Positions 44,531 to 53,508 are shown, counted from the stretch's first letter. The stretch: 64,000 nucleotides of DNA from Streptomyces griseiscabiei (GCF_020010925.1 NZ_JAGJBZ010000001.1:1116001-1180000), one strand, 5' to 3'. The notes: generated by a model not told the origin, from the letters alone. Numbers and translations are program-made.

Positions 44531-45547
44531 CTAATCAGACGCCTTCGCCAGGTCCAGCGCGTACTCAGGCCACCACTCCCCCGCCTTGGGGCCCCCCTTG
44601 CACTCCCCGTCGGACTCACCGGGACGCTTCACCCACAGATACGCGTCCACCAACTCATCCGCGGTCTTCGTCGTCGGAGACTCCCCCAGCGCCCGCCCCG
44701 GCGGATTGCACCAGCGCTCGCCCTCGTCGCCCTCGGTCCAGGGGCCGTTGCCGTTGCGGCTGGTGTCGATGACGAACGGCTTGTCGCCGATCTCCGCGGA
44801 GAGCCGTCTGCCGTACTCGATGGAATCGTCCGTGGTGTAGAAGTTCGAGACGTTGACGGCGAAGCCGTCCGCCTGGTCGACGCCGGCCCGCTTGAGGGGA
44901 TCGTGGATCTCCTCGGGGTCGCCCCAGCCCGCGTTGCCCGCGTCCAGGTACACCGTCGTGTTCTTCAGCCCGCCGAGCCGCTCGATCGCGCCCTTGAGCA
45001 GGTCGTACCGCTCCTCGTGGAACTCCTCCGGGGTGCAGCCGTCCACCAGGTGGAGCACCGCGTCGGGCTCCAGGACGATCGTGGCCGACCGGTCCCCGAT
45101 GCCCCGGGCCACGCCGTCGATCCACGTCCGGTACGCGTCGCCGTCGGCCGCGCCGCCGCCGGAGTACTGGCCGCAGTCGCGGTGCGGGATGTTGTAGAGG
45201 ACGAGGACCGCGTCCCGGTCGGCCTTCTCGGCGGCCTCGGTGAAGCCCTCGGCCTCCCGCTCCGGGTTCTCCGGGCCGATCCACTCGCCCGTCGGCTGCT
45301 CGGCGATCCGGCGGATCAGTTGGGCGTCCTCGTCCTGGCCGGCCTTCTCGTAGGCGGCGACCTGGGTCGCCGCGTTCCCCCGCGGGTTGACCCAGAACGG
45401 GTCCGTGCCGCTCGGTTGTTGGGTGATGCCGGAACCGCCGGACCGGTCCTTCCCGCCTTCCCCGTCGTCCCCCCCGGAACAGCCGGCGAGCAGTAACGCC
45501 GCCACCACCGCGGACGCCCGAACCCCGGCCCCCCTACTGCCGTACAT
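44531..45547 (-). CDS. cslZ: CslZ-like GH6 endoglucanase lipoprotein
   Basis: 338 residues. Short signal with lipobox LLLAGCSGG, then a GH6 catalytic domain of about 290 residues (FWVNPRGNAATQVAAY; NIPHRDCGQYSGGGA; VLEPDAVLHL; VYLDAGNAGWGDP; KRPGESDGEC). Catalytic Asp in LEPDAV and the DCGQYSGG motif with its loop Asp/Ser are present. It hydrolyses beta-1,4-glucan at the cell surface. It is convergent to cslA-glxA; the gene order is the known cslAZ/glxA arrangement. GGGGGAG precedes ATG 45547. Confidence 0.9.
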   Translation of the reverse strand: MYGSRGAGVRASAVVAALLLAGCSGGDDGEGGKDRSGGSGITQQPSGTDPFWVNPRGNAATQVAAYEKAGQDEDAQLIRRIAEQPTGEWIGPENPEREAEGFTEAAEKADRDAVLVLYNIPHRDCGQYSGGGAADGDAYRTWIDGVARGIGDRSATIVLEPDAVLHLVDGCTPEEFHEERYDLLKGAIERLGGLKNTTVYLDAGNAGWGDPEEIHDPLKRAGVDQADGFAVNVSNFYTTDDSIEYGRRLSAEIGDKPFVIDTSRNGNGPWTEGDEGERWCNPPGRALGESPTTKTADELVDAYLWVKRPGESDGECKGGPKAGEWWPEYALDLAKASD

Positions 45548-45966
45548 CCAACTCCCCCTTGGGTGCACCGTGTCGTAAGCCCCAATCCTGACATAAGTCC
45601 CGCCTCGCCCACGAGGCCGTCGCCGCCTTGGCCGAGAAGCGGCTTGCCGTGCCGCGTCCACCTGGGCCGATGACATAGAGCCACGCCCTGTCGACTTGGC
45701 GTCAAACAGCCTCTAGCCGGTGGCGCCCGGGCGCTCTAGAGTCGCAGACGAACGGCCCCGGCCCGGCCTGTCGCGCCCTGGCGGGTGTTGCGAGTGTTCC
45801 GAGTTCCCAGACCTCCCGTGTTCGCGCCGGGCCAACTCCCGCGGCCCGAGCGCGCACGGTCGAGGACCAGCCCGGTCGGCGGCTTCCGGGGGAGCGGGCC
45901 GCCGGCCGGGCCGGGTGTCACCCGGCTCGCGAGGGCGCTCTCACCTGCCGACTCGCAAGGGCGCTC
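45548..45966. other. Intergenic stretch with a short direct repeat
   Basis: 419 nt with no convincing gene in either strand. It holds the cslZ promoter at the left. At the right is a 19-bp near-identical direct repeat (45926-45944 and 45952-45970; core AGGGCGCTCTCAC) whose second copy runs into the sortase stop. I see no other recognisable structure. Confidence 0.5.
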
Positions 45967-46674
45967 TCACGTCCCCGTCCCGCTCAGGTACGCGGAGACG
46001 ACGACGTTCGCCGTGTAGGTGCGGCTCGCCCTGTCGAAGGTGCCGCCGCAGGTGACGAGCCGGAGCTCGGCGCGCCCCGACTGCCGTACGCCGTAGGCCT
46101 GTCGGGCGTCGAAGTCGTCGCGGCCGAGGACCTGGACGTCGTCCACGGTGAACTCGGCCATGCGGCCGTCGCTGCGGGCGACCCGGATCTTCTCGCCGAC
46201 CCCCAGCGCGCTCAGCTTGTAGAAGACGGCGGGCCGGGTCTCGGTGTCGACGTGCCCGACGAAGAGCGCGGCGCCCGTCGCCCCCGGCCGCGCACCGGCG
46301 GCGTACCAGCCGACGACGCCCGGCTGGCCGTAGGCGGGCGGTTCGATCGCCCCGTCCCGGTCGAGGCCGCGGGCCACGACGGGTGCCTGCACGCCCAGCG
46401 AGGGGATGTCCAGCCGCTGGGGCCGCGCTCCGCCCAACGGCTCTGCCGCGGGCGGCAGTTCGGCCTGGGCGGGCCGGCCGACCGCCGCCACGTCACCGGT
46501 GGTCGGCGCGGACGCGCCGGGCCGTACGTCGGTGACCTCACGGCCCCACAGCCACAGCCCGAGCAGCAGCACGGCCCAGGCGACACCGGTGATGACACGA
46601 CCGGTTCCGCTGCCCGGCCCGTTCCCGGCGCCCCCGATCACGCTTCCGTCGTCGGAGTAGTCCCGTCCCGGCAC
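45967..46674 (-). CDS. Class F sortase
   Basis: 235 residues. N-terminal membrane segment about 27-48, then the sortase beta-barrel. The catalytic Cys motif is LVTCGGTFD, the His is in FVGHVDTE and the Arg near the end is in RASRTYTANVVV. It has the shorter core of class F sortases. The GTG at 46674 follows AAGGGG. It starts 10 nt after the stop of its upstream secreted partner. It anchors proteins to peptidoglycan. Confidence 0.88.
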   Translation of the reverse strand: MPGRDYSDDGSVIGGAGNGPGSGTGRVITGVAWAVLLLGLWLWGREVTDVRPGASAPTTGDVAAVGRPAQAELPPAAEPLGGARPQRLDIPSLGVQAPVVARGLDRDGAIEPPAYGQPGVVGWYAAGARPGATGAALFVGHVDTETRPAVFYKLSALGVGEKIRVARSDGRMAEFTVDDVQVLGRDDFDARQAYGVRQSGRAELRLVTCGGTFDRASRTYTANVVVSAYLSGTGT

Positions 46675-46683
46675 AGCGACCCC

Positions 46684-47379
46684 TTACTCCGTACCCCGGC
46701 CGCGGCTCCGGCGCGCGCCGCGCGCCACGACCGCCACCGCCGCGACCCCGGCGAGGACCAGTCCGACCACCGCGTGACGGGTGCCGGGACCGGCGTGCCG
46801 GGCGTTGTCCATGGAGCCGGCCGGGCCGGCCGGGCCCCGCGCGCCCGCCAGGTCGGCCGCCGCGAGGTCGGCCGCCGCCCCACCGCCGCCCGCGCGCACC
46901 GGGGCGACCGGGGAGGCGGGGGCCGAGGGCCGGGGGGAGGCGGCGGGCTTCGTGTCCGGCCGCTCGGCGTCCGACGGCCCGGTGTCCGGCCCACCGGTGG
47001 CCGGTGGTCTGGTGGCGGGCTTGCCGTCGCCGACCCTGATCGTGCCCTTGACCTTGTCCTCGCGGCCGTCGCAGGTGATCCGGACGCCGTAGGTGCCGGG
47101 GTCGAGCGAGGACCGGACGCGGGTCTCCCCGGCGAGCGTGCCGGGGCCGCCGCCGTCGAGCCGGGTGAGCTGCGCGTCCGCGACGAACGCCTTCGAGGAG
47201 GCCGTTCCGGACCGGCCCGCACAGCCCTCGGCCCGCACCTGGATGTCGCTGCCCGGCGTCGGCGAGGCCGGCACCACCGAGACGTTCCCCGAGTCGGCCG
47301 CGTGGACCGGGGGCGCCGACACGGTCAGCGCCGCCCCGACCACCGCCCCGGCACAGAGAGTGACTCGCAATGAGCCCAT
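46684..47379 (-). CDS. Secreted surface protein associated with the class F sortase
   Basis: 231 residues. Signal peptide ends near residue 27 (HAADSGN). A beta-sandwich (VSVVPASPTPGSDIQVRAEGCAGRSGT, YGVRITCDGREDKVKGTI) has two cysteines, followed by a Pro/Ala-rich stalk and a C-terminal membrane segment (AVVGLVLAGVAAVAVVARG) with basic residues. No LPxTG motif precedes it, so anchoring may be by the membrane span only. It precedes the sortase in an operon, typical for class F loci. Confidence 0.75.
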   Translation of the reverse strand: MGSLRVTLCAGAVVGAALTVSAPPVHAADSGNVSVVPASPTPGSDIQVRAEGCAGRSGTASSKAFVADAQLTRLDGGGPGTLAGETRVRSSLDPGTYGVRITCDGREDKVKGTIRVGDGKPATRPPATGGPDTGPSDAERPDTKPAASPRPSAPASPVAPVRAGGGGAAADLAAADLAGARGPAGPAGSMDNARHAGPGTRHAVVGLVLAGVAAVAVVARGARRSRGRGTE

Positions 47380-47487
47380 GGTGAACCTCCAGACACCTGA
47401 GACTCCCCCGCCGGGCGGCGGGCCGCATCCGGGGAGGGGCCGGGGCTGCTCCGTCCGGGTGTCCGTGGGTTTACCGGAGGCCGGGGG

Positions 47488-48267
47488 TCAGATGCGGTCG
47501 ACGAGGTCCGCGATCGAGTTCACGACCTTCGACGGGCGGTACGGGAACTTCCCGATCTGCTCGGGGGTGGTGAGGCCGGTGAGGACGAGGAAGGTCTCCA
47601 TCCCGGCCTCGATGCCCGCGAGGACGTCCGTGTCCATCCGGTCGCCGATCATCGCGCTGGTCTCGGAGTGCGCGCCGATCGCGTTCAGCCCGGTGCGCAT
47701 CATCAGCGGGTTCGGCTTGCCCGCGAAGTACGGCTTCTGCCCGGTCGCCTTGGTGATCAGCGCGGCCACGGCCCCGGTCGCGGGCAGCGGGCCCTCGGTG
47801 GAGGGGCCCGTCTCGTCGGGGTTGGTGGCGATGAACCGGGCGCCGCCCTCGATCAGCCGTACCGCCTTCGTCATGGCCTCGAAGGAGTAGGTGCGGGTCT
47901 CGCCGAGCACGACGTAGTCGGGCTGGTGGTCGGTGAGGACGTACCCGATGTCGTGCAGCGCGGTCGTCAGCCCCGCCTCGCCGATGACGTACGCCGTGCC
48001 GCCGGGCCGCTGGTCGTCCAGGAACTGGGCGGTCGCGAGGGCCGAGGTCCAGATGTTCTCCACGGGCACGTCCAGGCCCATGCGGGAGAGGCGGGCGTGC
48101 AGGTCACGGGCCGTGTAGATGGAGTTGTTGGTGAGCACCAGGAAGGGGCGCCCGGACTCGCGGAGCCTCTTTATGAAGGCCTCGGCGCCGGGGATCGGCA
48201 CGCCCTCGTGGATGAGCACACCGTCCATGTCGGTGAGCCACGACTCGATGGGCTTGCGCTCTGCCAT
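47488..48267 (-). CDS. HAD-IIA family hydrolase (NagD-like)
   Basis: 259 residues. Motif I is LTDMDGVLI (nucleophile Asp and acid/base Asp), motif II LVLTNNS, the cap domain is large, and motif IV is MIGDRMDTDV. Lys in GKPNPLMM is present. It is a phosphatase of small phosphorylated metabolites (sugar or nucleotide). ATG 48267 with AGGAGA. A single gene in the window; the neighbours do not suggest a substrate. Confidence 0.88.
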   Translation of the reverse strand: MAERKPIESWLTDMDGVLIHEGVPIPGAEAFIKRLRESGRPFLVLTNNSIYTARDLHARLSRMGLDVPVENIWTSALATAQFLDDQRPGGTAYVIGEAGLTTALHDIGYVLTDHQPDYVVLGETRTYSFEAMTKAVRLIEGGARFIATNPDETGPSTEGPLPATGAVAALITKATGQKPYFAGKPNPLMMRTGLNAIGAHSETSAMIGDRMDTDVLAGIEAGMETFLVLTGLTTPEQIGKFPYRPSKVVNSIADLVDRI

Positions 48268-48462
48268 GTGCGTTCTCCTGCCGACCTCTGCCAGTACCTG
48301 CCGTCACCTGCCGTACGTCCGTATATCCGTACGTTCTGGTTCGACCCAACCCTAGTGAGCGTCGGCCGAAATGAGGAGGCCGATCTTGGCGGCTGAGACC
48401 GCGCTCATCAGGTCGGCGGGGGTGCGCTGCCCGGGAGGCGCGCGGGACGGTCCCCGCCGGCC

Positions 48463-49308
48463 TCAGCCGGCGCGTCTGCGGACCGTCGCCACCAGCAGCC
48501 CGCCGGCGGACAGGAGCAGCAGCCCGGTCACATACGGCAGCGCCTCACGCATCCCCGAGGCGGCCAGTTCGTCTGCCCGCGGCCGTGACTCGCCCGGTAC
48601 GACGCCTCCGCCCTCCTTCGCGGCCCCGCCGCCGTCCCGGCCGCCCCCTTCCTTGCCCGCCCCGCTCTCCGCCGCCGGCTCCCCGCTCTCCTTCCCCTCG
48701 TTCTCCTCCTCCCCGTCGGTGATCCGGAAGCGGTAGTCGTTCGACTCGCCGACCCACTCGCTGTCGTCGCCGCGCCGCTCGACCACGGCCGCCTTCGCCA
48801 CGACGTCGTTGGGGACGGCCGCGTCGGAGGTGAGGGAGAGCCGGACCCGGACGGTGAGGGTGCGGCGGGGCGGCACGGTGAAGCCGGCGCCGCCGAGGAC
48901 GCCGACCAGTTCGTCCGCGTCGGTCCGTTCGAAGGTCACCGGCCGGGCGGTGGTCCCCTCGGCGTCCGCGTAGAACTCCAGCTGCGGCTGGCTCCGCTCC
49001 AGCGTGCGCGAGCCGTCGACCAGGACGACCACCGGGTGGATGCCGCCGCAGGTCCGGGAGGTGGTGTTGGTGAGGTCCACCGCCCAGGTGTGGAAGCCGC
49101 CGCCGGCGACATAGGTGGCGGGTCCCCCGCGGATACGGGTCCGGATGGGGAAGGCGCCGCGGTCGCGCCCGGCGCAGGTGGGCCGCCGGTCGTCCGCCAC
49201 CGCACCAGGCGCTACGGGGCCGGAGGCACTGCCGAGCGCCACCGCGGGACCACTGACGAGGGCGGCTGCGGTGGCCAGGGCGAGGGTCAGACACGTACAC
49301 AGTCGCAT
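48463..49308 (-). CDS. Cell-wall-type surface protein with C-terminal LAASG signal
   Basis: 281 residues. Signal peptide (LCTCLTLALATAAALVSGPAVA), an extracellular beta domain with Cys pairs (RRPTCAGRDRGAFPIR; TSRTCGGIHP), a Glu/Gly-rich spacer, then LAASG followed by a hydrophobic segment LPYVTGLLLLSAGGLLVATV and RRRAG. The motif resembles the class E sortase signal LAxTG with Ser replacing Thr. The start at 49308 is weak; other ATG/GTG codons at 49314-49353 are possible. Confidence 0.7.
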   Translation of the reverse strand: MRLCTCLTLALATAAALVSGPAVALGSASGPVAPGAVADDRRPTCAGRDRGAFPIRTRIRGGPATYVAGGGFHTWAVDLTNTTSRTCGGIHPVVVLVDGSRTLERSQPQLEFYADAEGTTARPVTFERTDADELVGVLGGAGFTVPPRRTLTVRVRLSLTSDAAVPNDVVAKAAVVERRGDDSEWVGESNDYRFRITDGEEENEGKESGEPAAESGAGKEGGGRDGGGAAKEGGGVVPGESRPRADELAASGMREALPYVTGLLLLSAGGLLVATVRRRAG

Positions 49309-49474
49309 GAACACATGACCATGCCATCGGCCCGCGTCCCTGAGCCCCGCCACGCCTTGCCACCCCGGGATCGCCCCCGGAGGTCCGCTCGATCAGCGGA
49401 GCGGGGGGCGCCCTCGTAGGCGCAGGCGGACAGGCGGCGGACAGTCACGCCCGCTCACGCCCACTCACATCCGC

Positions 49475-50704
49475 TCACCCGTCCTCACGCCCGAACAACG
49501 GCGCCAACAGCAGCTGAGCCGCGCCCTCCGCGACCCCGGACGCCCCGCCCCCCACCACCCGGACCGGCACGGCCGGATCCTCTCCCTGCCGCCGAGCCCA
49601 CTCGTCCAGCACCAGCCCCACTCCCCGCACGAACACATCGGGCCGCGCCTCGACCGTCCGCCCGCCCAGCAGCACCAGCTCGATGTCCAGCAGTCCCACC
49701 AGGTTCGCGGCCCCCGTGCCGAGCACCCGCGCCGCCTCCTCCACGTCCCCCCGCGCCACCGCCGCGAGGCACAGCGCCTCCACGCACCCCCGGTTCCCGC
49801 ACTCGCACATCGGCCCGTCCAGCTGCACCACCTGGTGCCCGAACTCACCGGCCCGCGTGCGGGCCCCGCGATGCACCGCCCCGTCGATCACGAGCCCGGC
49901 CCCCAGCCCCGTACCGAGATGGAGGTAGGCGAAGGACCCGTGCGCCCCCGCGACCGCCGCGAGTCCGAGGGCCGCCGCGTTGGTGTCCTTGTCCACCACC
50001 ACCGGCATCCCGAGCCGCCGCGCGAGCGCCGCCCGCAGCGGAAACCCGTCCCACTCCGGGAACCCGGTGACCCGGTGCAGCACCCCGTGCAGATGGTCGA
50101 GGGGCCCGGGGAGGGCGACCCCGACGCCGAGCACGGGGAGCGGTGCGGAGCCGTACACCTCGGACCCGCTCCCGGCGCGGCCCTCGACCCGCGCGGCCGT
50201 ACGCCCCTCGCTCACCCCCGCCAGCAGCGCCTCCACCTCCCGGGCCGCGCCCTCGACCACCGCGTCCGCCCCGGCGCCGAGGTTGAGCGGGGCCCGCCGC
50301 TCGGCGACGACCGTGCCGGTCAGGTCGCAGAGGACGGCCGTCAGTTCGTCGCGGTCGAGATGGAGGCCGACGGCGTGCCCGGCGTCGGGCACCAGCCGCA
50401 GGACGGTGCGCGGCTTGCCGCCGGTGGACGCCCGGTACCCCGCCTCCGTCACGAGCCCGTCCGCGCGCAGCCGGGCGGTGATCTTGCTGACCGCCTGCGG
50501 GGTGAGCCCGGTCCGGTCGGCCAGCTCCAGCCGGCTTATCCCGGCCACCCCGGCGGCCCGCAGCAGGTCCAGCACCAGTGCCCCGTTGTGGCTGCGCAGG
50601 GCGAGCAGATTCACGCCGGTCACTCCCGCGGTACGCCCGCCGCCGGTGCCCCTGCCGCTCCGGTCGCTGGTCCCGTTGCCGTTGCCGTTCCGGTTGCCGT
50701 TCAC
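49475..50704 (-). CDS. ROK-family transcriptional regulator
   Basis: 409 residues. Winged helix at about 33-90 (ISRLELADRTGLTPQAVSKIT). ROK domain with ATP/sugar motifs: VVDKDTNAAALG, YLHLGTGLGAGLVIDG, GEFGHQVV and the zinc motif CECGNRGCVEALC intact. The first 12 residues are an Asn/Gly repeat encoded by GTTGCC-type hexamers. GTG 50704 divides a 56-nt divergent region with the oxidoreductase gene, so it probably controls that operon in response to a sugar. Confidence 0.88.
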   Translation of the reverse strand: MNGNRNGNGNGTSDRSGRGTGGGRTAGVTGVNLLALRSHNGALVLDLLRAAGVAGISRLELADRTGLTPQAVSKITARLRADGLVTEAGYRASTGGKPRTVLRLVPDAGHAVGLHLDRDELTAVLCDLTGTVVAERRAPLNLGAGADAVVEGAAREVEALLAGVSEGRTAARVEGRAGSGSEVYGSAPLPVLGVGVALPGPLDHLHGVLHRVTGFPEWDGFPLRAALARRLGMPVVVDKDTNAAALGLAAVAGAHGSFAYLHLGTGLGAGLVIDGAVHRGARTRAGEFGHQVVQLDGPMCECGNRGCVEALCLAAVARGDVEEAARVLGTGAANLVGLLDIELVLLGGRTVEARPDVFVRGVGLVLDEWARRQGEDPAVPVRVVGGGASGVAEGAAQLLLAPLFGREDG

Positions 50705-50760
50705 ACCCCCATTGTCCCTCGCGCTTGCACTTTGGAAACAGCGTTGCTTAAGTGGACGGC

Positions 50761-51894
50761 ATGACAGGCACGACAGACACCAGCACAGGTACCGACGCGG
50801 GTACCGGCTCAGGCGCCGGCGCGGACGGGTCCCTCCGCGTCGCCCTCGTCGGCTACGGCCTCGCCGGCTCCGTCTTCCACGCCCCGCTGATCGCCGCGAC
50901 CGAGGGCCTGGCCCTCGACACGGTCGTCACGTCGAACGCCGAACGGCGCGCCCAGGCCCGCGCGGAGTTCCCGGAGGTGCGGTTCGCCGCCACGGCCGAC
51001 GAGCTGTGGGCCCGCGCGGACGAACTGGACCTGGTCGTCATCGCCTCCCCGAACAAGACGCACGTGCCCGTGGCCACCGCCGCCCTGGAGGCGGGCCTCG
51101 CGGTCGTCGTCGACAAGCCCGTCGCCGGTACGGCGGCCGAGGCACACGAGCTGGCCGCCCTCGCGGACTCCCGGGGCCTGTTCCTCTCCGTCTTCCAGAA
51201 CCGCCGCTGGGACAACGACTTCCTGACCCTCCGCAAGCTGCTCGCCGACGGCGAACTGGGCGAGGTCCGCCGCTTCGAGTCCCGCTTCGAACGCTGGCGC
51301 CCCCAGCTGAAGGGCGGCTGGCGCGAGTCCGGCGACCCCGCGGAGATCGGGGGCCTCCTCTACGACCTGGGCAGCCATGTCGTCGACCAGGCCCTCACCC
51401 TCTTCGGCCCGGCCGCCCTCGTGTACGCCGAGGCCGACCTGCGCCGCCCCGGTGCCGAGACGGACGACGACACGTTCATCGCCGTGACCCACGCGAACGG
51501 CGTCCGCTCCCACTTCCACGCCTCCGCCGTCACCCCTCAACTCGGCCCGCGCTTCCGGGTGCTGGGCTCCGAGGCGGGATACGTCAAGTACGGCCTCGAC
51601 CCCCAGGAGGCGGCCCTGCGCGACGGCGTACGCCCGGCTCCCGGCACCGCCTGGGGCGAGGAGCCCGAGGACCTCTGGGGCCGTGTGGGCGCCGGCGACT
51701 CCCCCCTGACCGGCGGCGGCAGCCCCGTCCCGACCCTCCCGGGCGACTACCCCGCGTACTACACGGCCGTGGCCGCCGCCCTGAACGGCACCGGCGAGAA
51801 CCCGGTCACGGCGTACGAGGCCGCCGCCGCGCTGGACGTCCTGGAGGCGGCGCGGAAGTCGGCGCGCGAGGGTGTGGCGGTGAAGCTGTCATGA
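50761..51894 (+). CDS. Gfo/Idh/MocA-family oxidoreductase
   Basis: 377 residues. NAD-binding motif VALVGYGLAGSVFHAPLI, family motif (E/D)KP as VVDKPVAGTAAEA, and the substrate domain with FQNRRWDNDFLTLRKLL and GGLLYDLGSHVVDQAL containing the conserved Asp and His. A low-complexity N-terminal 23 residues precede it. ATG 50761; GTG 50752 is possible. Likely oxidises a cyclic polyol or sugar. Overlaps the next gene by ATGA; divergent from the ROK regulator. Confidence 0.88.
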   Translation: MTGTTDTSTGTDAGTGSGAGADGSLRVALVGYGLAGSVFHAPLIAATEGLALDTVVTSNAERRAQARAEFPEVRFAATADELWARADELDLVVIASPNKTHVPVATAALEAGLAVVVDKPVAGTAAEAHELAALADSRGLFLSVFQNRRWDNDFLTLRKLLADGELGEVRRFESRFERWRPQLKGGWRESGDPAEIGGLLYDLGSHVVDQALTLFGPAALVYAEADLRRPGAETDDDTFIAVTHANGVRSHFHASAVTPQLGPRFRVLGSEAGYVKYGLDPQEAALRDGVRPAPGTAWGEEPEDLWGRVGAGDSPLTGGGSPVPTLPGDYPAYYTAVAAALNGTGENPVTAYEAAAALDVLEAARKSAREGVAVKLS

Positions 51895-52361
51895 CCGGGA
51901 CCCCGACCGTCGCGGAACTGGAGGCCCAGGAACTCCGCCTGGTCTTCGACCAGTTCACCCACGACGACGCCTGGGCGCTCGGCTCCCTCCTGGTGGAGCT
52001 GGCCCGCGAACGCCACGCCCCGGTCGCCATCGACATCCGCCGCGGCAGCCAGCAGCTCTTCCACGCCGCCCTCCCCGGCTCGACCCCGGACAACGACGCC
52101 TGGATCGACCGCAAACGCCGGGTCGTGGAACGCTACGGCTCCTCCTCCTACCTCGTCGGCGCCCGCTTCCGCGCCAAGGGCACCACCTTCGAGGACTCCT
52201 CCCGCCTGGACCCCGACACCTACGCGGCCCACGGCGGCTCCTTCCCGGTGACGGTCATGGGCGCCGGAGTCATCGGCACGGTCACGGTCTCGGGCCTCCC
52301 CCAACTCGACGACCACGCCTTGGTGGTGGAAGCCCTGGAACGCTTCCAGAGCACCTTGTAA
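51891..52361 (+). CDS. UPF0303/heme-degrading-domain protein
   Basis: 156 residues. The pattern FDQFTHDDAWALGSLLVELARERHAPVAIDIRRGSQQLFHAALPGSTPDNDAWIDRKRRVV and HGGSFPVTVMGAGVIGTVTVSGLPQLDDHALVV is the HbpS-like/UPF0303 fold. The family is common next to oxidoreductases; heme binding has been shown for relatives (HbpS), but not for this group. It is the second gene of the operon and is followed by the tandem repeat array. Confidence 0.82.
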   Translation: MTGTPTVAELEAQELRLVFDQFTHDDAWALGSLLVELARERHAPVAIDIRRGSQQLFHAALPGSTPDNDAWIDRKRRVVERYGSSSYLVGARFRAKGTTFEDSSRLDPDTYAAHGGSFPVTVMGAGVIGTVTVSGLPQLDDHALVVEALERFQSTL

Positions 52362-52386
52362 CCACCGGACGCCGCCGTTTCTTTCA

Positions 52387-52581
52387 GGGGCGCGGGGAAC
52401 TGCGCAATCTTCGGGGGCGCGGGGAACTCCGCACCCCATTAGGGGCGCGGGGAACTGCGCAATCTTTTAGGGGCGCGGGGAACTCCGCAATCTTTTAGGG
52501 GCGCGGGGAACTCCGCAACCCTTTAGGAGCGCGGGGAACTCCGCAATCTTTTAGGGGCGCGGGGAACTGCGCGACCAGCCA
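52387..52581. repeat. Seven-unit 28-bp tandem repeat array
   Basis: Units begin at 52387, 52414, 52442, 52470, 52498, 52526 and 52554: period 28 with one step of 27. Each contains GCGCGGGGAACT(G/C)CGCAA or a variant and most end in TCTTTTAG-like spacer, the inner part being the core of the dispersed repeat. It lies between the UPF0303 gene and the convergent FAH gene. No unique spacers. Confidence 0.9.
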
Positions 52582-52650
52582 CGACGATCCCGCAGCCGCC
52601 AACGAACAGCAGCCCCCCGCCCCTTAGGCACCCGGCACCAAGCGGAGCGC

Positions 52651-53508
52651 CTACGCGTTCAAGAACTCCTGCCGCTGCCGCCCCAGCCCCTCGATCTCCA
52701 GCTCCACCACATCCCCCGCCCGAAGGAACGGCTTCGGCTCGGGCTCCCCCAGAGCCACCCCCGCAGGCGTCCCCGTATTGATCACATCCCCGGGGTACAG
52801 CGTCATGAACTGACTGACGTACCGCACGACCTCCCCCACCCCGAAGATCTGCTCCCCTGTCGTCCCGTCCTGCTTCGACACCCCGTTGACCCACAGCCGA
52901 AGCCCCAGCTTCTGCGGATCGGGCACCTCGTCCGCGGTCACCAGCCACGGCCCCAGCGGATTGAACGTCTCGCAGTTCTTCCCCTTGTCCCAGGTCCCGC
53001 CGCGCTCCAGCTGGAACTCCCGCTCGGACACGTCATGGGACACCGCGTACCCGGCGACATGCTCCAGCGCCGCCTCGCGCGACTCGACGTACCGGGCCGT
53101 ACGCCCGATCACGACCGCGAGTTCGACCTCCCAGTCGGTCTTCGTCGACCCGCGCGGCACGAGCACCGTGTCGTTCGGCCCGACCACCGTGTCCGCCGCC
53201 TTGAAGAAGATCACCGGCTCGGACGGCGGCTCGGCCCCGGTCTCGCGCGCGTGGTCGTGGTAGTTCAGCCCGATGCAGACGATCTTGCCGATCCGGGCGA
53301 TCGGCGGACCGATCCGCAGGCCCGCCGCGTCCAGGACGGGCAGCTCACCGCTCCCGGCGGCCTCCCGGACCCGCCCGAGCGCCGCCTCGTCCGAGAGCAG
53401 CGCGCCGTCGATGTCCGGCACCACGCCCGACAGGTCCCGCAGGACCCCCTCGGCGTCGAGCAGCGCGGGCCGCTCCGCACCCGTCGTACCGACTCGCAGC
53501 AGCTTCAT
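52651..53508 (-). CDS. Fumarylacetoacetate hydrolase family protein
   Basis: 285 residues. An N-terminal domain of about 60 residues precedes the FAH core (IVCIGLNYHDHARETG; IFFKAADTVVGPNDTVLVP; DWEVELAVVIGRTA; GYAVSHDVSEREFQ; INTGTPAGVALG). Metal-binding Glu/Asp residues are intact. Activity may be an acylpyruvase, oxaloacetate decarboxylase or a hydratase of aromatic degradation. ATG 53508 is chosen over 53517 because GGGAG is 9 nt before it. Confidence 0.87.
   Translation of the reverse strand: MKLLRVGTTGAERPALLDAEGVLRDLSGVVPDIDGALLSDEAALGRVREAAGSGELPVLDAAGLRIGPPIARIGKIVCIGLNYHDHARETGAEPPSEPVIFFKAADTVVGPNDTVLVPRGSTKTDWEVELAVVIGRTARYVESREAALEHVAGYAVSHDVSEREFQLERGGTWDKGKNCETFNPLGPWLVTADEVPDPQKLGLRLWVNGVSKQDGTTGEQIFGVGEVVRYVSQFMTLYPGDVINTGTPAGVALGEPEPKPFLRAGDVVELEIEGLGRQRQEFLNA

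Noticed and set aside
52387..52581. CRISPR array
   Set aside because: The 28-bp periodicity looks CRISPR-like, but the units abut each other and no unique spacers exist; no cas genes are nearby.
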